From: an uncultured bacterium
GTDB taxonomy: Bacteria > Muiribacteriota > Ozemobacteria > Ozemobacterales > Ozemobacteraceae
NCBI GenBank assembly: GCA_937949615.1
Contig: CALEDQ010000033.1
Coordinates: 1 to 57,202 of the forward strand
Direction: 5' to 3'
DNA: 57,202 nt
The notes beneath the pieces were generated by a model, which worked only from the letters and a program-made list of their open reading frames with translations, did not search any database and was not told where the DNA came from. Position numbers and translations under genes: made by a program. Positions 34,748-42,965 of this stretch are shown piece after piece (position 1 is the first letter of the stretch; each line of letters begins with the position of its first letter).

Positions 34748-36265
34748 TCAATAACCTTTGCCGGCCGGCTTTTCGCCTTTGACGATTCCGACCGAAGCGC
34801 TTGCACCAACACGGGTCGCACCGACCTGAATCATGCGCACTGCCGTTTCTGTATCGCGAATTCCTCCGCTGGCCTTGACTCCCATGGTCGGGCCAACGAC
34901 TTTACGCATCAGACAGATGTCTTCAAGTGTCGCACCACCGGTGCTGAAACCGGTTGAGGTTTTAACAAAGTCGGCACCAGCAAGTTTCGACAGCTCACAG
35001 GCTTTGACCTTTTCTTCATCGTTCAGCAGAGATGTTTCAAGAATTACCTTGACGGTATTGCCGCCGGCAGCTTCAACAACCCTGGCGATATCGTTTTTAA
35101 CCAGCTCGTAGTCTTTTGATTTGAGAGCGCCAACATTGATGACCATATCGATTTCGGTGGCTCCGTTGGCAACGGCGTCACGGGTTTCCGTGGCTTTTAC
35201 GAAAGATGAGGTTGCGCCCAGGGGGAAGCCAATGACAGTGCAGACTTTTACCGGGCTGCCTTCGAGCAGTTTGGCAGAGAGGCCGACATAAGCCGGGTTG
35301 ACGCAGACCGAAGCGAATTTGTATTCTCTGGCTTCTTCACAGAGTTTGACAATCTCTTCACGGGTAGCGTTTGGCTTGAGAAGAGTGTGGTCGATGTAGC
35401 GGGCCAGTTCGCTGCCGGGAATCGGAGCGCCCAGACCTTTTTCTATACGCTCGGCGCCTGCTTTGATGACTTCCTTGACCTTTTCGGCGCATTCGGCAAC
35501 GCAACTGCCATAGCTCTTGCTGCAGCTTTCGGCGGTGCAGGCACTGGATTTGCCAGGTTTTTCAGAAATGGTCGCGATCGGCGGCGGATCAGAAAGTTTT
35601 TTTGCCTGGCTGGCAGACGGTGAACAGCTGGTGCAGTCAGCGCATTTGCCGGCGGCGCAATCCGTACATTTGTGATTCGGAGTTACCTTTATACTGCCAC
35701 GCTGGAAAACCACGCCCATACCTTCGAGCTCACGGCGCAGCTGGTCGATTTTTCTTGCCACACCAGCCGGGAAATAGCGGGCCGCATCGAGTATCGATTC
35801 GTCGGTAACCGTAATTTTAATGCCATCGCCAAGGGCGTGACAGAGAACTCTTGTGATAAAGGTGTCGGCGATCAGGTTGGCGGCCTTTGACAGGCTGTTG
35901 ATCGACAACGCAGGAACAAGAAGATGGCTGATTCCGTCGAGAACCTTGTGGCTGGCGACGTTACCTGAATGAATCAGCTGAAAGCCGCGGCCAAGATTGT
36001 CTTTGCCAAAATTTTCATAGAGATACGAAGAGACGATCAGCTTGCCGCCCTCGGGTGCAAGAGCTTTCAACTGCCCAAGAACCTGATCGACAACCTTGAA
36101 ATTGGCAGTCAGAAGTATTGCTGTCTGACCGGCTTCGCGGGCTGCCGGGCGTTCATTGTCTTCCATGCGGCGCGGTGGTGGGGTGTACGAAGACCCACGA
36201 TTGGCTGAGTCTGATTTCAGCTTCAACATAACTTCTTTTGCAATCTGTTCAACAATCGATTCCAT
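34748..36265 (-). CDS. deoC: Microcompartment-associated deoxyribose-phosphate aldolase fusion
   Basis: A 505-residue fusion (positions below count from the ATG at 36265). Residues 1-17 form an amphipathic helix like microcompartment encapsulation peptides. Residues about 45-195 are a separate alpha/beta domain, possibly flavoprotein-like, not firmly recognised. Residues 200-260 hold nine cysteines, beginning C-x2-C-x4-C-x2-C-x2-C, a possible metal or Fe-S site. Residues about 280-490 are class I deoxyribose-phosphate aldolase with Schiff-base Lys435, Lys464 and Asp373, which splits 2-deoxyribose 5-phosphate into acetaldehyde and glyceraldehyde 3-phosphate. An AGGAGG precedes the start. Two vertex-protein genes lie directly upstream, so the enzyme is likely cargo of a sugar-phosphate-using microcompartment that contains the acetaldehyde. 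Confidence 0.9.
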   Translation of the reverse strand: MESIVEQIAKEVMLKLKSDSANRGSSYTPPPRRMEDNERPAAREAGQTAILLTANFKVVDQVLGQLKALAPEGGKLIVSSYLYENFGKDNLGRGFQLIHSGNVASHKVLDGISHLLVPALSINSLSKAANLIADTFITRVLCHALGDGIKITVTDESILDAARYFPAGVARKIDQLRRELEGMGVVFQRGSIKVTPNHKCTDCAAGKCADCTSCSPSASQAKKLSDPPPIATISEKPGKSSACTAESCSKSYGSCVAECAEKVKEVIKAGAERIEKGLGAPIPGSELARYIDHTLLKPNATREEIVKLCEEAREYKFASVCVNPAYVGLSAKLLEGSPVKVCTVIGFPLGATSSFVKATETRDAVANGATEIDMVINVGALKSKDYELVKNDIARVVEAAGGNTVKVILETSLLNDEEKVKACELSKLAGADFVKTSTGFSTGGATLEDICLMRKVVGPTMGVKASGGIRDTETAVRMIQVGATRVGASASVGIVKGEKPAGKGY

Positions 36266-36279
36266 CAATAAGCCTCCTG

Positions 36280-36588
36280 CTAAGCTGCTTCGGCACGAGA
36301 TTTTTCAAATATTCTGCGATCATCGAGAACGATCTGGTCGACAATTCCGATTATTGCGGCGTCGGCAGGGGCTTCTGCCAGACCCATCATATCGTTTACT
36401 GAACTGCCTTCCTTCATTATCATTACAATTTCACCAAGGTCTGCACCGATAAAGTCGATGCAGAGAACTTCGGAGCCCTTGTTTGCGAATTTCATGGTCA
36501 ATGGCTGAACCAGAAGAAGCGGATACCCTGTAAAGGCTTCGTTCTTAATCGTCGCAACAACCTTTTTTACAACTTTTGCGATTTCCAT
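36280..36588 (-). CDS. BMC-P (EutN/CcmL) vertex protein
   Basis: A 102-residue pentameric shell protein of the EutN/CcmL family, which caps the vertices of bacterial microcompartments. It has the family strands LLLVQPLTM, LCIDFIGADLGEIVMI and the ending DAAIIGIVDQI. The acidic-glycine turn that reads D-x-T-G-A-G in most homologues is IGADLG here. It lies between the second BMC-P gene (2 bases before) and the aldolase gene. Confidence 0.9.
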   Translation of the reverse strand: MEIAKVVKKVVATIKNEAFTGYPLLLVQPLTMKFANKGSEVLCIDFIGADLGEIVMIMKEGSSVNDMMGLAEAPADAAIIGIVDQIVLDDRRIFEKSRAEAA

Positions 36589-36590
36589 AG

Positions 36591-36854
36591 TCAGCTTTCA
36601 ATCTGGTCTATAATTCCAAGAATACTGGCATCAGAAGGCGGTCGCTTTTTTACGAACGGAAAAGCCGCCTCACCACCGCCGCAGAGAAAAACAGTCTCAC
36701 CTTCGCCGGCACCGGTTGAATCACAGGCAATGAATGGCCGACCTTTGGCATTGCCATTCCCGTCGATTTTGGTGACGATGATCAGCTTCAGCCCTTCGAG
36801 CTGCGGGTCTTTGACTGTGCATACCGCCCGGCCAAGCACACGACCTAAATACAT
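36591..36854 (-). CDS. BMC-P (EutN/CcmL) vertex protein
   Basis: An 87-residue EutN/CcmL protein with the canonical start MYLGRVLGRAVCT, the loop DSTGAGEGETVFLCGG and the ending DASILGIIDQIES. It is the first gene of the three-gene microcompartment cluster, with an AGGTG upstream of the ATG. No hexameric (BMC-H) shell gene is in the window, so the main shell and other cargo enzymes must be encoded elsewhere. Confidence 0.93.
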   Translation of the reverse strand: MYLGRVLGRAVCTVKDPQLEGLKLIIVTKIDGNGNAKGRPFIACDSTGAGEGETVFLCGGGEAAFPFVKKRPPSDASILGIIDQIES

Positions 36855-36937
36855 TTTTCACCTGCTGCATGAATTTTACCTGAAAAATCTACCAGATTCC
36901 CTGCCAACGTGCAACAAAATAGCTGGGTGAGATAAAA

Positions 36938-36967
36938 ATACCCGGCTGCCCTTCGGCAACCGGGTAT
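36938..36967 (-). terminator. Intrinsic terminator
   Basis: ATACCCGG (36938-36945) pairs with CCGGGTAT (36960-36967); on the minus strand the hairpin is followed by a T-run. It closes the small gene at 36991-37263. Confidence 0.75.
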
Positions 36968-36990
36968 CGCTGGAGATCTATTAAAAAAAA

Positions 36991-37263
36991 TCAGGCGTAG
37001 ACGTCTACGTTTCTGCCAAGAGTTCTTTCAGGCTGACGCTGACGGTTCGAAGCCTGCTCGGCTCGCCGCTGTTCAGCGGCCTGACGGCTTTGTTCCAGTC
37101 GGTCACGTTCGACTCTGTCATTTCTTTCGGTTCGTTCTACCGGCTTTTCGTCTTCAGCCTGACGATTTTGCTCAGGCCGTCTGCGTTCAACTTCTCTTGG
37201 TTGCTGTTCGCGCGCCAGTTCTGCCTGTCGAGGCTGATAACCATTTACTCTTGCTGGAATCAT
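36991..37263 (-). CDS. Small Arg/Glu/Gln-rich protein
   Basis: A 90-residue, extremely charged protein made mostly of Arg, Glu and Gln with repeated R-x-E and E-x-x-R spacings, likely a single long helix or a disordered chain. It has an AAAGGTGG 7 bases before the ATG and its own terminator, which supports a real gene. No family is recognised. Such composition occurs in RNA-binding or coiled-coil proteins, but nothing more can be said. Confidence 0.6.
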   Translation of the reverse strand: MIPARVNGYQPRQAELAREQQPREVERRRPEQNRQAEDEKPVERTERNDRVERDRLEQSRQAAEQRRAEQASNRQRQPERTLGRNVDVYA

Positions 37264-37336
37264 AGATCTGCCACCTTTCGTGTAAAACTATCTACCTATA
37301 AGATAACCAATTTTACCCGTTTCTGCAACTGCCCGC

Positions 37337-39031
37337 TCATTGGCTGTACTTCACGAAATGCTGCAATAGCCCGGCTGTAGATGCGTCGTGATGCTTGAGA
37401 TCGACTTGCCTGCCATGCAGAAGTTCTTCTTCTTCCTTGAGAATGGTTTTCGCAAGAACTTTCCCGAGCTCAACGCCCCACTGATCAAAGCTGTTGATAC
37501 GCCAGATGATCCCCTGTACGAAAATCTTCATTTCGTAAAGCGCAACCAGCATTCCAAGATTGTATGGCGTGAGCTCTTTGATCAAAATCGAGGTTGTCGG
37601 ACGGTTGCCGGCAAAAACCTTGTGGGGAAGAAGCATCGCAGCTTTCTCAGCCGCCGTTTTTTCCCGGGCCAGATCTTCTTTGACCTCAGCTTCGGTCTTG
37701 CCCTTCATCAGAGCCTCTGTCTGTGCAAAAAAGTTGGCCATCAGCTTGACGTGATGATCGCCGACCGGGTTGTGCGAGCGGATGCAGCCGATAAAATCGG
37801 CCGGGATCAGCTTGGTTCCCTGATGAATCAGCTGGTAAAAGGCATGCTGGCCATTAGTGCCAGGTTCGCCCCAGATGATCGGCCCGGTCTGATAGTCGAC
37901 GCTGCGACCTTCGCGATCGACATATTTACCGTTGCTTTCCATGTCACCCTGCTGAAAATAAGCGGCAAACCGGTGCAGATACTGGTCATACGGCAGAATA
38001 GCCATGCTTTCGGCGCCAAAAAAGTTATTGTACCAGACCCCGAGCAGCGCCAGAATTACCGGCACATTCTTTTCGAGAGGGGCTTCGGCAAAATGTTTGT
38101 CGAGGGCATGGGCCCCGGCCAGAAGTTCTTCGAACCTGGTGAAGCCGACTGACAAAGCGATCGACAGACCGATTGCCGACCATGAAGAATAGCGGCCGCC
38201 GACCCAGTCCCAGAATTCGAACATATTTGCCGAATCGATGCCGAAAGCTTCAACCGCGTCTTTATTGGTTGACAGGGCAACAAAATGGCTGGCAACCGCT
38301 TTTTTGTCGCCCAGCGTCTTCAGCAGCCAGTCGCGCGCCGTAACGGCATTCGTCATTGTTTCCTGGGTCGTGAAGGTTTTCGAGGCAACGATGAAAAGAG
38401 TTTCTTCTGGATTCAAGCCCTTTGTCTTTTCAACAAAATCCGTGCCGTCGACATTCGAGACAAACTTTACCACCGGCCCGTCTGCATAATGTTTGAGAGC
38501 TTCACAGATCATGACCGGGCCGAGATCTGACCCGCCGATGCCAATGTTTACGACATAACGGATCTTTTTGCCGGTAAAGCCGCACCAGTCGCCGTTGCGA
38601 ACTCTCTGGCAGAAAGATTTCATCTTCTCGAGAACCGCGTTGACTTCTGGCATGACATCAGCACCGTCAACAATTACCGGTATATTCGAGCGGTTGCGCA
38701 GAGCGCTGTGCAGAACCGCCCGACCTTCTGTCCAGTTGATCGTTTTGCCTGAAAACATTGCCGACGCGGCTTCTTTAACGCCAGAAGCGCCGGCAAGATC
38801 GAACAGGAGCCGCATGGTTTCACTGTCGATGCGATGTTTCGAATAGTCAATCAGCATGTCGCCAAGCTCGATGCTGAATTTTTTGAAACGGTCAGGATCA
38901 GACGCGAACATGTCGCGCATGTGTCGGTCTTTTATTTTTTCGTAATGGGCGCCAAGGGCTTTCCACTCAGAGCTTGCCGTCAGGCGGCCGCCGTTTTTTA
39001 TGTCCCGGTCAATCTTTGAAGAAAAAATCAT
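37337..39031 (-). CDS. pgi: Glucose-6-phosphate isomerase
   Basis: A 564-residue Pgi, interconverting glucose 6-phosphate and fructose 6-phosphate in glycolysis and gluconeogenesis. Both family signatures are present: GIGGSDLGPVM with the phosphate-binding residues, and the GRYSSWSAIGLSIAL stretch; the C-terminal FDQWGVELGKVLA region carries the second signature. Length is close to the E. coli enzyme. The frame extends to 39079, but the ATG at 39031 has a GGAGG 6 bases upstream and fits the family N terminus. It is transcribed as a single gene, divergent from the hydrolase at 39187. Confidence 0.97.
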   Translation of the reverse strand: MIFSSKIDRDIKNGGRLTASSEWKALGAHYEKIKDRHMRDMFASDPDRFKKFSIELGDMLIDYSKHRIDSETMRLLFDLAGASGVKEAASAMFSGKTINWTEGRAVLHSALRNRSNIPVIVDGADVMPEVNAVLEKMKSFCQRVRNGDWCGFTGKKIRYVVNIGIGGSDLGPVMICEALKHYADGPVVKFVSNVDGTDFVEKTKGLNPEETLFIVASKTFTTQETMTNAVTARDWLLKTLGDKKAVASHFVALSTNKDAVEAFGIDSANMFEFWDWVGGRYSSWSAIGLSIALSVGFTRFEELLAGAHALDKHFAEAPLEKNVPVILALLGVWYNNFFGAESMAILPYDQYLHRFAAYFQQGDMESNGKYVDREGRSVDYQTGPIIWGEPGTNGQHAFYQLIHQGTKLIPADFIGCIRSHNPVGDHHVKLMANFFAQTEALMKGKTEAEVKEDLAREKTAAEKAAMLLPHKVFAGNRPTTSILIKELTPYNLGMLVALYEMKIFVQGIIWRINSFDQWGVELGKVLAKTILKEEEELLHGRQVDLKHHDASTAGLLQHFVKYSQ

Positions 39032-39130
39032 CTGAACCTCCAGAAGGTCGGTATGTCTTACAGAAACCTTATACTCCAAACGACGGCCCTAATTCAACCA
39101 CTAAACCGCCCATGGAAAATAACCGCAGTT

Positions 39131-39141
39131 TATGCTAAAAT
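39131..39141 (+). promoter_or_regulatory. Possible extended -10 promoter for the hydrolase/CoA-transferase pair
   Basis: TATGCTAAAAT contains TGnTAAAAT (core TAAAAT at 39136-39141), an extended -10 element 45 bases before the start at 39187. No clear -35 box accompanies it. Confidence 0.3.
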
Positions 39142-39186
39142 AATTAACTAATGTTTTAAAGCATGGTTCAAAGGAGTATATGAAGT

Positions 39187-40083
39187 ATGCAAAAAATCGT
39201 TGCCGCTGCCGTACAGTTTTCTGTCGAGCCAATGGCCGTAGAACGCAACATGGGAAGAGCTTACGAACTGATTGCTGAATGTTCTCGAGCCTCGAAAGCC
39301 AATCTCATTGTTCTGCCAGAAAGCTTTACCACCGGTTTTACCCCGCGCGGCAAGGCAGAAGACCTCTGGGAAGCCGTCGATACAATTCCGGGGCGCCTCA
39401 CCGAACAGGCAATCGCCTGGGCGAAAGAGTTCAACTGCTATATCTGTTTTCCTACTTACGAAAGAGGTCCCGAAAAACATATCGTTTACAACAGTGCCGC
39501 TCTGATCGGCCCTGATGGCGTGCTTGGTGTCTATCGCAAAACCCATCCGTTCCCGACCGAAAGACTTGAAGGCGGCGGCTGGACCACCCCCGGTACCGAT
39601 TCATGCTGCATCAACACCCCGATTGGCAAAATCGGCATCGTTATCTGCTACGACGGCGATTTCCCTGAACTTGCCCGCGTAACGGCTCTTAAGGGCGCCG
39701 AAGTTATCTGCCGTCCCTCAGCTTTTATGCGCACTTTTGACCACTGGGAACTCACCAATCGCGCCCGCGCCTACGACAATCATGTATATTGGATTGCTGC
39801 CAACAGCGTTGGCCCTGATGCCAGCGGTGCCTACTTCTTTGGCTCATCGATGATCGTTCACCCTAACGGGGTTAAACTTTCTCAGGCTCGCGCCTGTGAT
39901 GAATTCGTCTGGGCCGACCTTGATCCAGATCCAATTCGCACCGTCGTTCCGAATTCTTCTACCCCGCAGATTTTTGACCATCTTGAAGACCGCAATGTGA
40001 CGTCATACGTCGGGATTCTTACTGAAGGCCGTTCTTCGTTCGAACCGGCCCGCAGAATTCCCTACAATACACGCTGGAGATAA
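39187..40083 (+). CDS. Carbon-nitrogen hydrolase (nitrilase superfamily)
   Basis: A 298-residue nitrilase-superfamily enzyme with the complete catalytic triad Glu45 (LPES), Lys118 (YRKTH) and Cys154 (ICYDGDFPE). The superfamily hydrolyses amides, nitriles or carbamoyl compounds. The closest feel is the aliphatic amidase or N-carbamoyl/omega-amidase branch, but the substrate is not determined. An AAGGAG lies 10 bases before the ATG. The next gene begins 3 bases after its stop and encodes a CoA-transferase, so the two probably act in one catabolic step sequence, for example amide to acid to CoA thioester. Confidence 0.93.
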   Translation: MQKIVAAAVQFSVEPMAVERNMGRAYELIAECSRASKANLIVLPESFTTGFTPRGKAEDLWEAVDTIPGRLTEQAIAWAKEFNCYICFPTYERGPEKHIVYNSAALIGPDGVLGVYRKTHPFPTERLEGGGWTTPGTDSCCINTPIGKIGIVICYDGDFPELARVTALKGAEVICRPSAFMRTFDHWELTNRARAYDNHVYWIAANSVGPDASGAYFFGSSMIVHPNGVKLSQARACDEFVWADLDPDPIRTVVPNSSTPQIFDHLEDRNVTSYVGILTEGRSSFEPARRIPYNTRWR

Positions 40084-40086
40084 AAA

Positions 40087-41271
40087 ATGCCCGGACCGCT
40101 GCACGGAATTAAAGTTATCGACCTGACCAGAGTTCTGGCCGGGCCATTCTGCACCATGACCCTTGCCGACCTCGGAGCCGAAATCATCAAGATTGAAAAG
40201 CCAGGAACCGGCGATGATTCAAGAGCCTTTGGCCCGCATCTGCATGGTGAAAGCGCATATTTCATGAGTATCAATCGCGGCAAAAAAAGCCTGACCCTCG
40301 ATCTCAAGGCAGAAAAGGGGCGAGAAATATTCCTGAAACTGGTGAAAGATGCGGATGTCGTTGTCGAAAACTTTAAACCAGGTGTCATGAAAAAGCTCGG
40401 TCTTGATTATGCCGCTCTGAAAAAGATCAATCCGAAGCTGATTTATTGTGCCTCGTCGGGCTTTGGTCAGACTGGCCCTTACAGTAGCCGACCCGCCTAC
40501 GATCTGATCATCCAGGGGATGGGCGGCCTGATGAGTATTACCGGGCCTGATGCTTCACAGCCAACCAAGGTCGGCAGTTCGATTGCCGATATCTTCGCCG
40601 GGGTCTTCTCGGCCATCGGTATTTTGAGTGCCCTCTACAATAGAACCCACACCGGTAAGGGCCAGATGGTTGATGTGGCAATGCTTGACTGTATGGTTGC
40701 CATTCTCGAAAATGCCATTGCCCGCTTTACCGGCTCCGGAATCGATCCGGTTCCGATCGGTAACCGTCACCCGTCGATCGCTCCCTTCACCTCGGTTAGA
40801 ACGGCCGATGGCTATATCAATATCGCCTGTGGCAACGATGCCCTCTGGTTGAAGCTCTGCGAGATCATCGAGCGGTCCGATCTGGCAACCGATAAGCGTT
40901 ATGAAAGTAATCGCAGCCGCTGCGATCACATGCCCGACCTTCTGCCGCAGCTGAATGACGCCATGCATCGGCAGCCGTCGGCTTACTGGCTGAAAAAGCT
41001 CGAAGAAGGTCATGTGCCGGCCGGCCCGATCAATACCATAAGTCAGGTGCTCTCTGACCCGCAGGTTCTGGCGCGCAACATGCTGCTTGAACTTGCTCAC
41101 CCGGTAGCCGGCATGGTTAAAGTGCCTGGCAGCCCGGTCAAACTCTCCGATACCCCGGCCGAAGTCAAAGCCCCGGCACCGGTTCTTGGCCAGCACAACG
41201 ATGAGATTCTTGCTTCTCTCGGCTATTCGGCGCAGCAGATCGAAGGCTTCCGGGCTGAAGCGGTTATCTGA
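40087..41271 (+). CDS. Family III (CaiB/BaiF) CoA-transferase
   Basis: A 394-residue class III CoA-transferase, moving CoA between carboxylic acids. The N-terminal VIDLTRVLAGPFCTMTLADLGAEIIKIEKPG signature region is intact, as is the catalytic Asp139 in a RPAYDLIIQGMGG context and the GKGQMVDVAMLD stretch. Acids handled by the family include oxalate, carnitine, succinate and bile acids; none can be chosen here. The GGAG upstream lies within the end of the hydrolase gene, so translation is coupled. Confidence 0.95.
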   Translation: MPGPLHGIKVIDLTRVLAGPFCTMTLADLGAEIIKIEKPGTGDDSRAFGPHLHGESAYFMSINRGKKSLTLDLKAEKGREIFLKLVKDADVVVENFKPGVMKKLGLDYAALKKINPKLIYCASSGFGQTGPYSSRPAYDLIIQGMGGLMSITGPDASQPTKVGSSIADIFAGVFSAIGILSALYNRTHTGKGQMVDVAMLDCMVAILENAIARFTGSGIDPVPIGNRHPSIAPFTSVRTADGYINIACGNDALWLKLCEIIERSDLATDKRYESNRSRCDHMPDLLPQLNDAMHRQPSAYWLKKLEEGHVPAGPINTISQVLSDPQVLARNMLLELAHPVAGMVKVPGSPVKLSDTPAEVKAPAPVLGQHNDEILASLGYSAQQIEGFRAEAVI

Positions 41272-41312
41272 GGCGATAATCCCGGCAATTTTGCCAGCCC
41301 GGCAAATTTGTG

Positions 41313-41341
41313 TTGATTATTGCCCGTGTTTCTGATAGAAT
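41313..41341 (+). promoter_or_regulatory. Predicted promoter of tRNA-Pro
   Basis: TTGATT (41313-41318), a 17-base spacer and TAGAAT (41336-41341) preceded by TGA, forming an extended -10. It lies 41 bases before the tRNA gene. Confidence 0.55.
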
Positions 41342-41382
41342 AAGCAAACTGGTTCTGCAGCTGAATCTTCAGCTCGACCAAT

Positions 41383-41455
41383 CGGGGCGTAGCGCAGTTG
41401 GTAGCGTACTTGAATGGGGTTCAAGTGGTCGCTGGTTCGAGTCCAGTCGCCCCGA
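41383..41455 (+). tRNA. tRNA-Pro (anticodon GGG)
   Basis: A complete 73-base cloverleaf folded by eye. The acceptor stem CGGGGCG (41383-41389) pairs with CGCCCCG (41448-41454). The D arm is GCGC with an eight-base loop, the anticodon stem CTTGA/TCAAG encloses loop ATGGGGT with GGG at 41416-41418, a five-base variable loop follows, and the T arm has the TTCGAGT loop. The discriminator is A and position 37 is G, both normal for proline tRNA. CCA is not encoded. Confidence 0.95.
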
Positions 41456-41459
41456 CCCG

Positions 41460-41489
41460 AAAACCGTCATCTGTTAGATGGCGGTTTTT
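41460..41489 (+). terminator. Intrinsic terminator of tRNA-Pro
   Basis: Positions 41460-41472 pair with 41476-41488 around a three-base loop (one G-T pair), ending in a T-run, five bases after the tRNA. Confidence 0.85.
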
Positions 41490-41552
41490 CATTTTCGGCA
41501 GGATCGATAATCACGTTTGTAATATAAAATCTTACGATTTTCTAAAACTTGC

Positions 41553-41581
41553 TGGACAAACTTAAAAAAGCGGCTTAGTAT
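41553..41581 (+). promoter_or_regulatory. Possible promoter of the PLP lyase gene
   Basis: TGGACA (41553-41558) and TAGTAT (41576-41581) are separated by 17 bases, 41 bases before the ATG at 41623. Confidence 0.4.
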
Positions 41582-41622
41582 AGCAGAAAATTTTCACAAT
41601 CAGGGGAAAGGAAGAATTAGAG

Positions 41623-42807
41623 ATGAAACATGCAGAAGTAAAATTCGATACCGCCTGTATCCATGCCGGCCAGGCTCCTGACAAACTGTTCGGAGGCGTC
41701 AGCGTTCCGATTTATCAGTCTTCGACCTTTGCCTTCGAAGATGCTGATCAGGGTGCCGCCAGATTTTCCGGCAAAGATGACGGTTATAAATATACCCGTA
41801 TCGGCAACCCGACTAATGCCGCTCTTGAAAGATGCGTCGCCGAGCTCGAAGGCGGCAAATTCGGTCTGGCGACTGCAACCGGCATGTCGGCCATTTCCAC
41901 CGTCTTCATGACTTTTCTCGGCGCCGGCAAACACGTTGTGTCGACAGGTTCTGTCTATGGCCCGACCCGCACCATTCTCGAAAAAGAACTGGCCAGATTC
42001 GGTGTTGAATCGACATTCGTCGATAGCTCTGATGTTAACAACGTAAAAAATGCAATTAAAAAGAACACCGCCATGGTTTATGTCGAAACCCCGGCCAATC
42101 CGACCCTTAGCATTACCGATATTGCTGCCTGTGCCAAAGTTGCTCACGATGCGGGCGCCATTCTCGTGGTCGACAACACCTTCTGCAGCCCGATGCTGCA
42201 GAAACCTCTGCTGCTCGGCGCTGACATCGTTCTGCACAGTATGACCAAGTTTCTCAACGGTCACAGCGACGTTGTTGCCGGCATGCTGGTTACCAGCAAT
42301 CAGGATCTGATGAAAAATATGCACCGGGTTATCTGCCAGATGGGCGGAACTATAGATCCGCACCAGGCGTGGCTGGTTCTCAGAGGCGTAAAAACCCTGG
42401 CCCTGCGCGTCAAAGTCGCCCAGGAAAACGCCATGAAACTTGCTGAAGAACTCGAAAAACACCCCAAAATTGAATGGGTTAAATATCCCGGCCTGCGCTC
42501 GCACCCACAGTATGAGCTCGCCAAAAAGCAGATGTCTGGCCCCGGCGCCATGATTTCTTTCGAAGTTAAGGGTGGCGTTAAAGCCGGCAAAACCGTTATG
42601 GATTCAGTTGGCCTCAGCACTCTTGCTGTTTCGCTGGGCGGCATTGAAAGCCTGATTCAGCACCCGGCAAGTATGACGCATGCCAGCATGGGCCCTGCTG
42701 CCCGCGCTGATGCCGGCATTACCGATGGTCTGGTGAGATTTTCGGTCGGCTGCGAAGACTACGAAGATATCAAAAAAGACCTCTGGCAGGCACTCGATAA
42801 AATCTGA
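41623..42807 (+). CDS. PLP-dependent Cys/Met metabolism lyase (cystathionine/methionine gamma-lyase type)
   Basis: A 394-residue PLP enzyme of the Cys/Met metabolism family. The Schiff-base lysine is Lys209 in HSMTKFLNGHSD, with the PLP-binding VVDNTFCSP segment before it and Tyr/Arg of YTRIGNPT near 57-63. The ending SLGGIESLIQHPASMTH is typical of gamma-lyases. The catalytic cysteine that marks many methionine gamma-lyases (YGC) is proline here (Pro114, VYGPTRT), so cystathionine gamma-lyase, gamma-synthase or an atypical methionine lyase all remain possible. An AAAGGAAG precedes the start, and the gene has its own promoter-like and terminator sequences. It probably supplies or breaks down sulfur amino acids. 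Confidence 0.93.
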   Translation: MKHAEVKFDTACIHAGQAPDKLFGGVSVPIYQSSTFAFEDADQGAARFSGKDDGYKYTRIGNPTNAALERCVAELEGGKFGLATATGMSAISTVFMTFLGAGKHVVSTGSVYGPTRTILEKELARFGVESTFVDSSDVNNVKNAIKKNTAMVYVETPANPTLSITDIAACAKVAHDAGAILVVDNTFCSPMLQKPLLLGADIVLHSMTKFLNGHSDVVAGMLVTSNQDLMKNMHRVICQMGGTIDPHQAWLVLRGVKTLALRVKVAQENAMKLAEELEKHPKIEWVKYPGLRSHPQYELAKKQMSGPGAMISFEVKGGVKAGKTVMDSVGLSTLAVSLGGIESLIQHPASMTHASMGPAARADAGITDGLVRFSVGCEDYEDIKKDLWQALDKI

Positions 42808-42823
42808 TCTCTCTCTGTAACTG

Positions 42824-42865
42824 ACGCCGGGCTGTTCCATATTGGAATGGCCCGGCGTTTTTTTC
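42824..42865 (+). terminator. Intrinsic terminator of the PLP lyase gene
   Basis: ACGCCGGGC (42824-42832) pairs with GCCCGGCGT (42850-42858), with an inner TTCCA/TGGAA stem, followed by a run of seven Ts. Confidence 0.85.
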
Positions 42866-42911
42866 CGGGCTGAAATATCCGTGTCTATCCGTGTTCATCT
42901 GTGGCCTGATT

Positions 42912-42950
42912 AAAAAAAACAGGGCCGCCCGTTGGCGGGCGGCCCTGTTT
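42912..42950 (-). terminator. Intrinsic terminator of pilC
   Basis: AAACAGGGCCGCCCG (42917-42931) pairs with CGGGCGGCCCTGTTT (42936-42950). On the minus strand the hairpin is followed by a T-run; it lies just past the pilC stop. Confidence 0.85.
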
Positions 42951-42965
42951 GTATCTCACATCAGA

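Noticed and set aside
41617..42504. Minus-strand frame of 295 codons
   Set aside because: Antisense shadow of the PLP lyase gene, where all catalytic motifs are on the plus strand.
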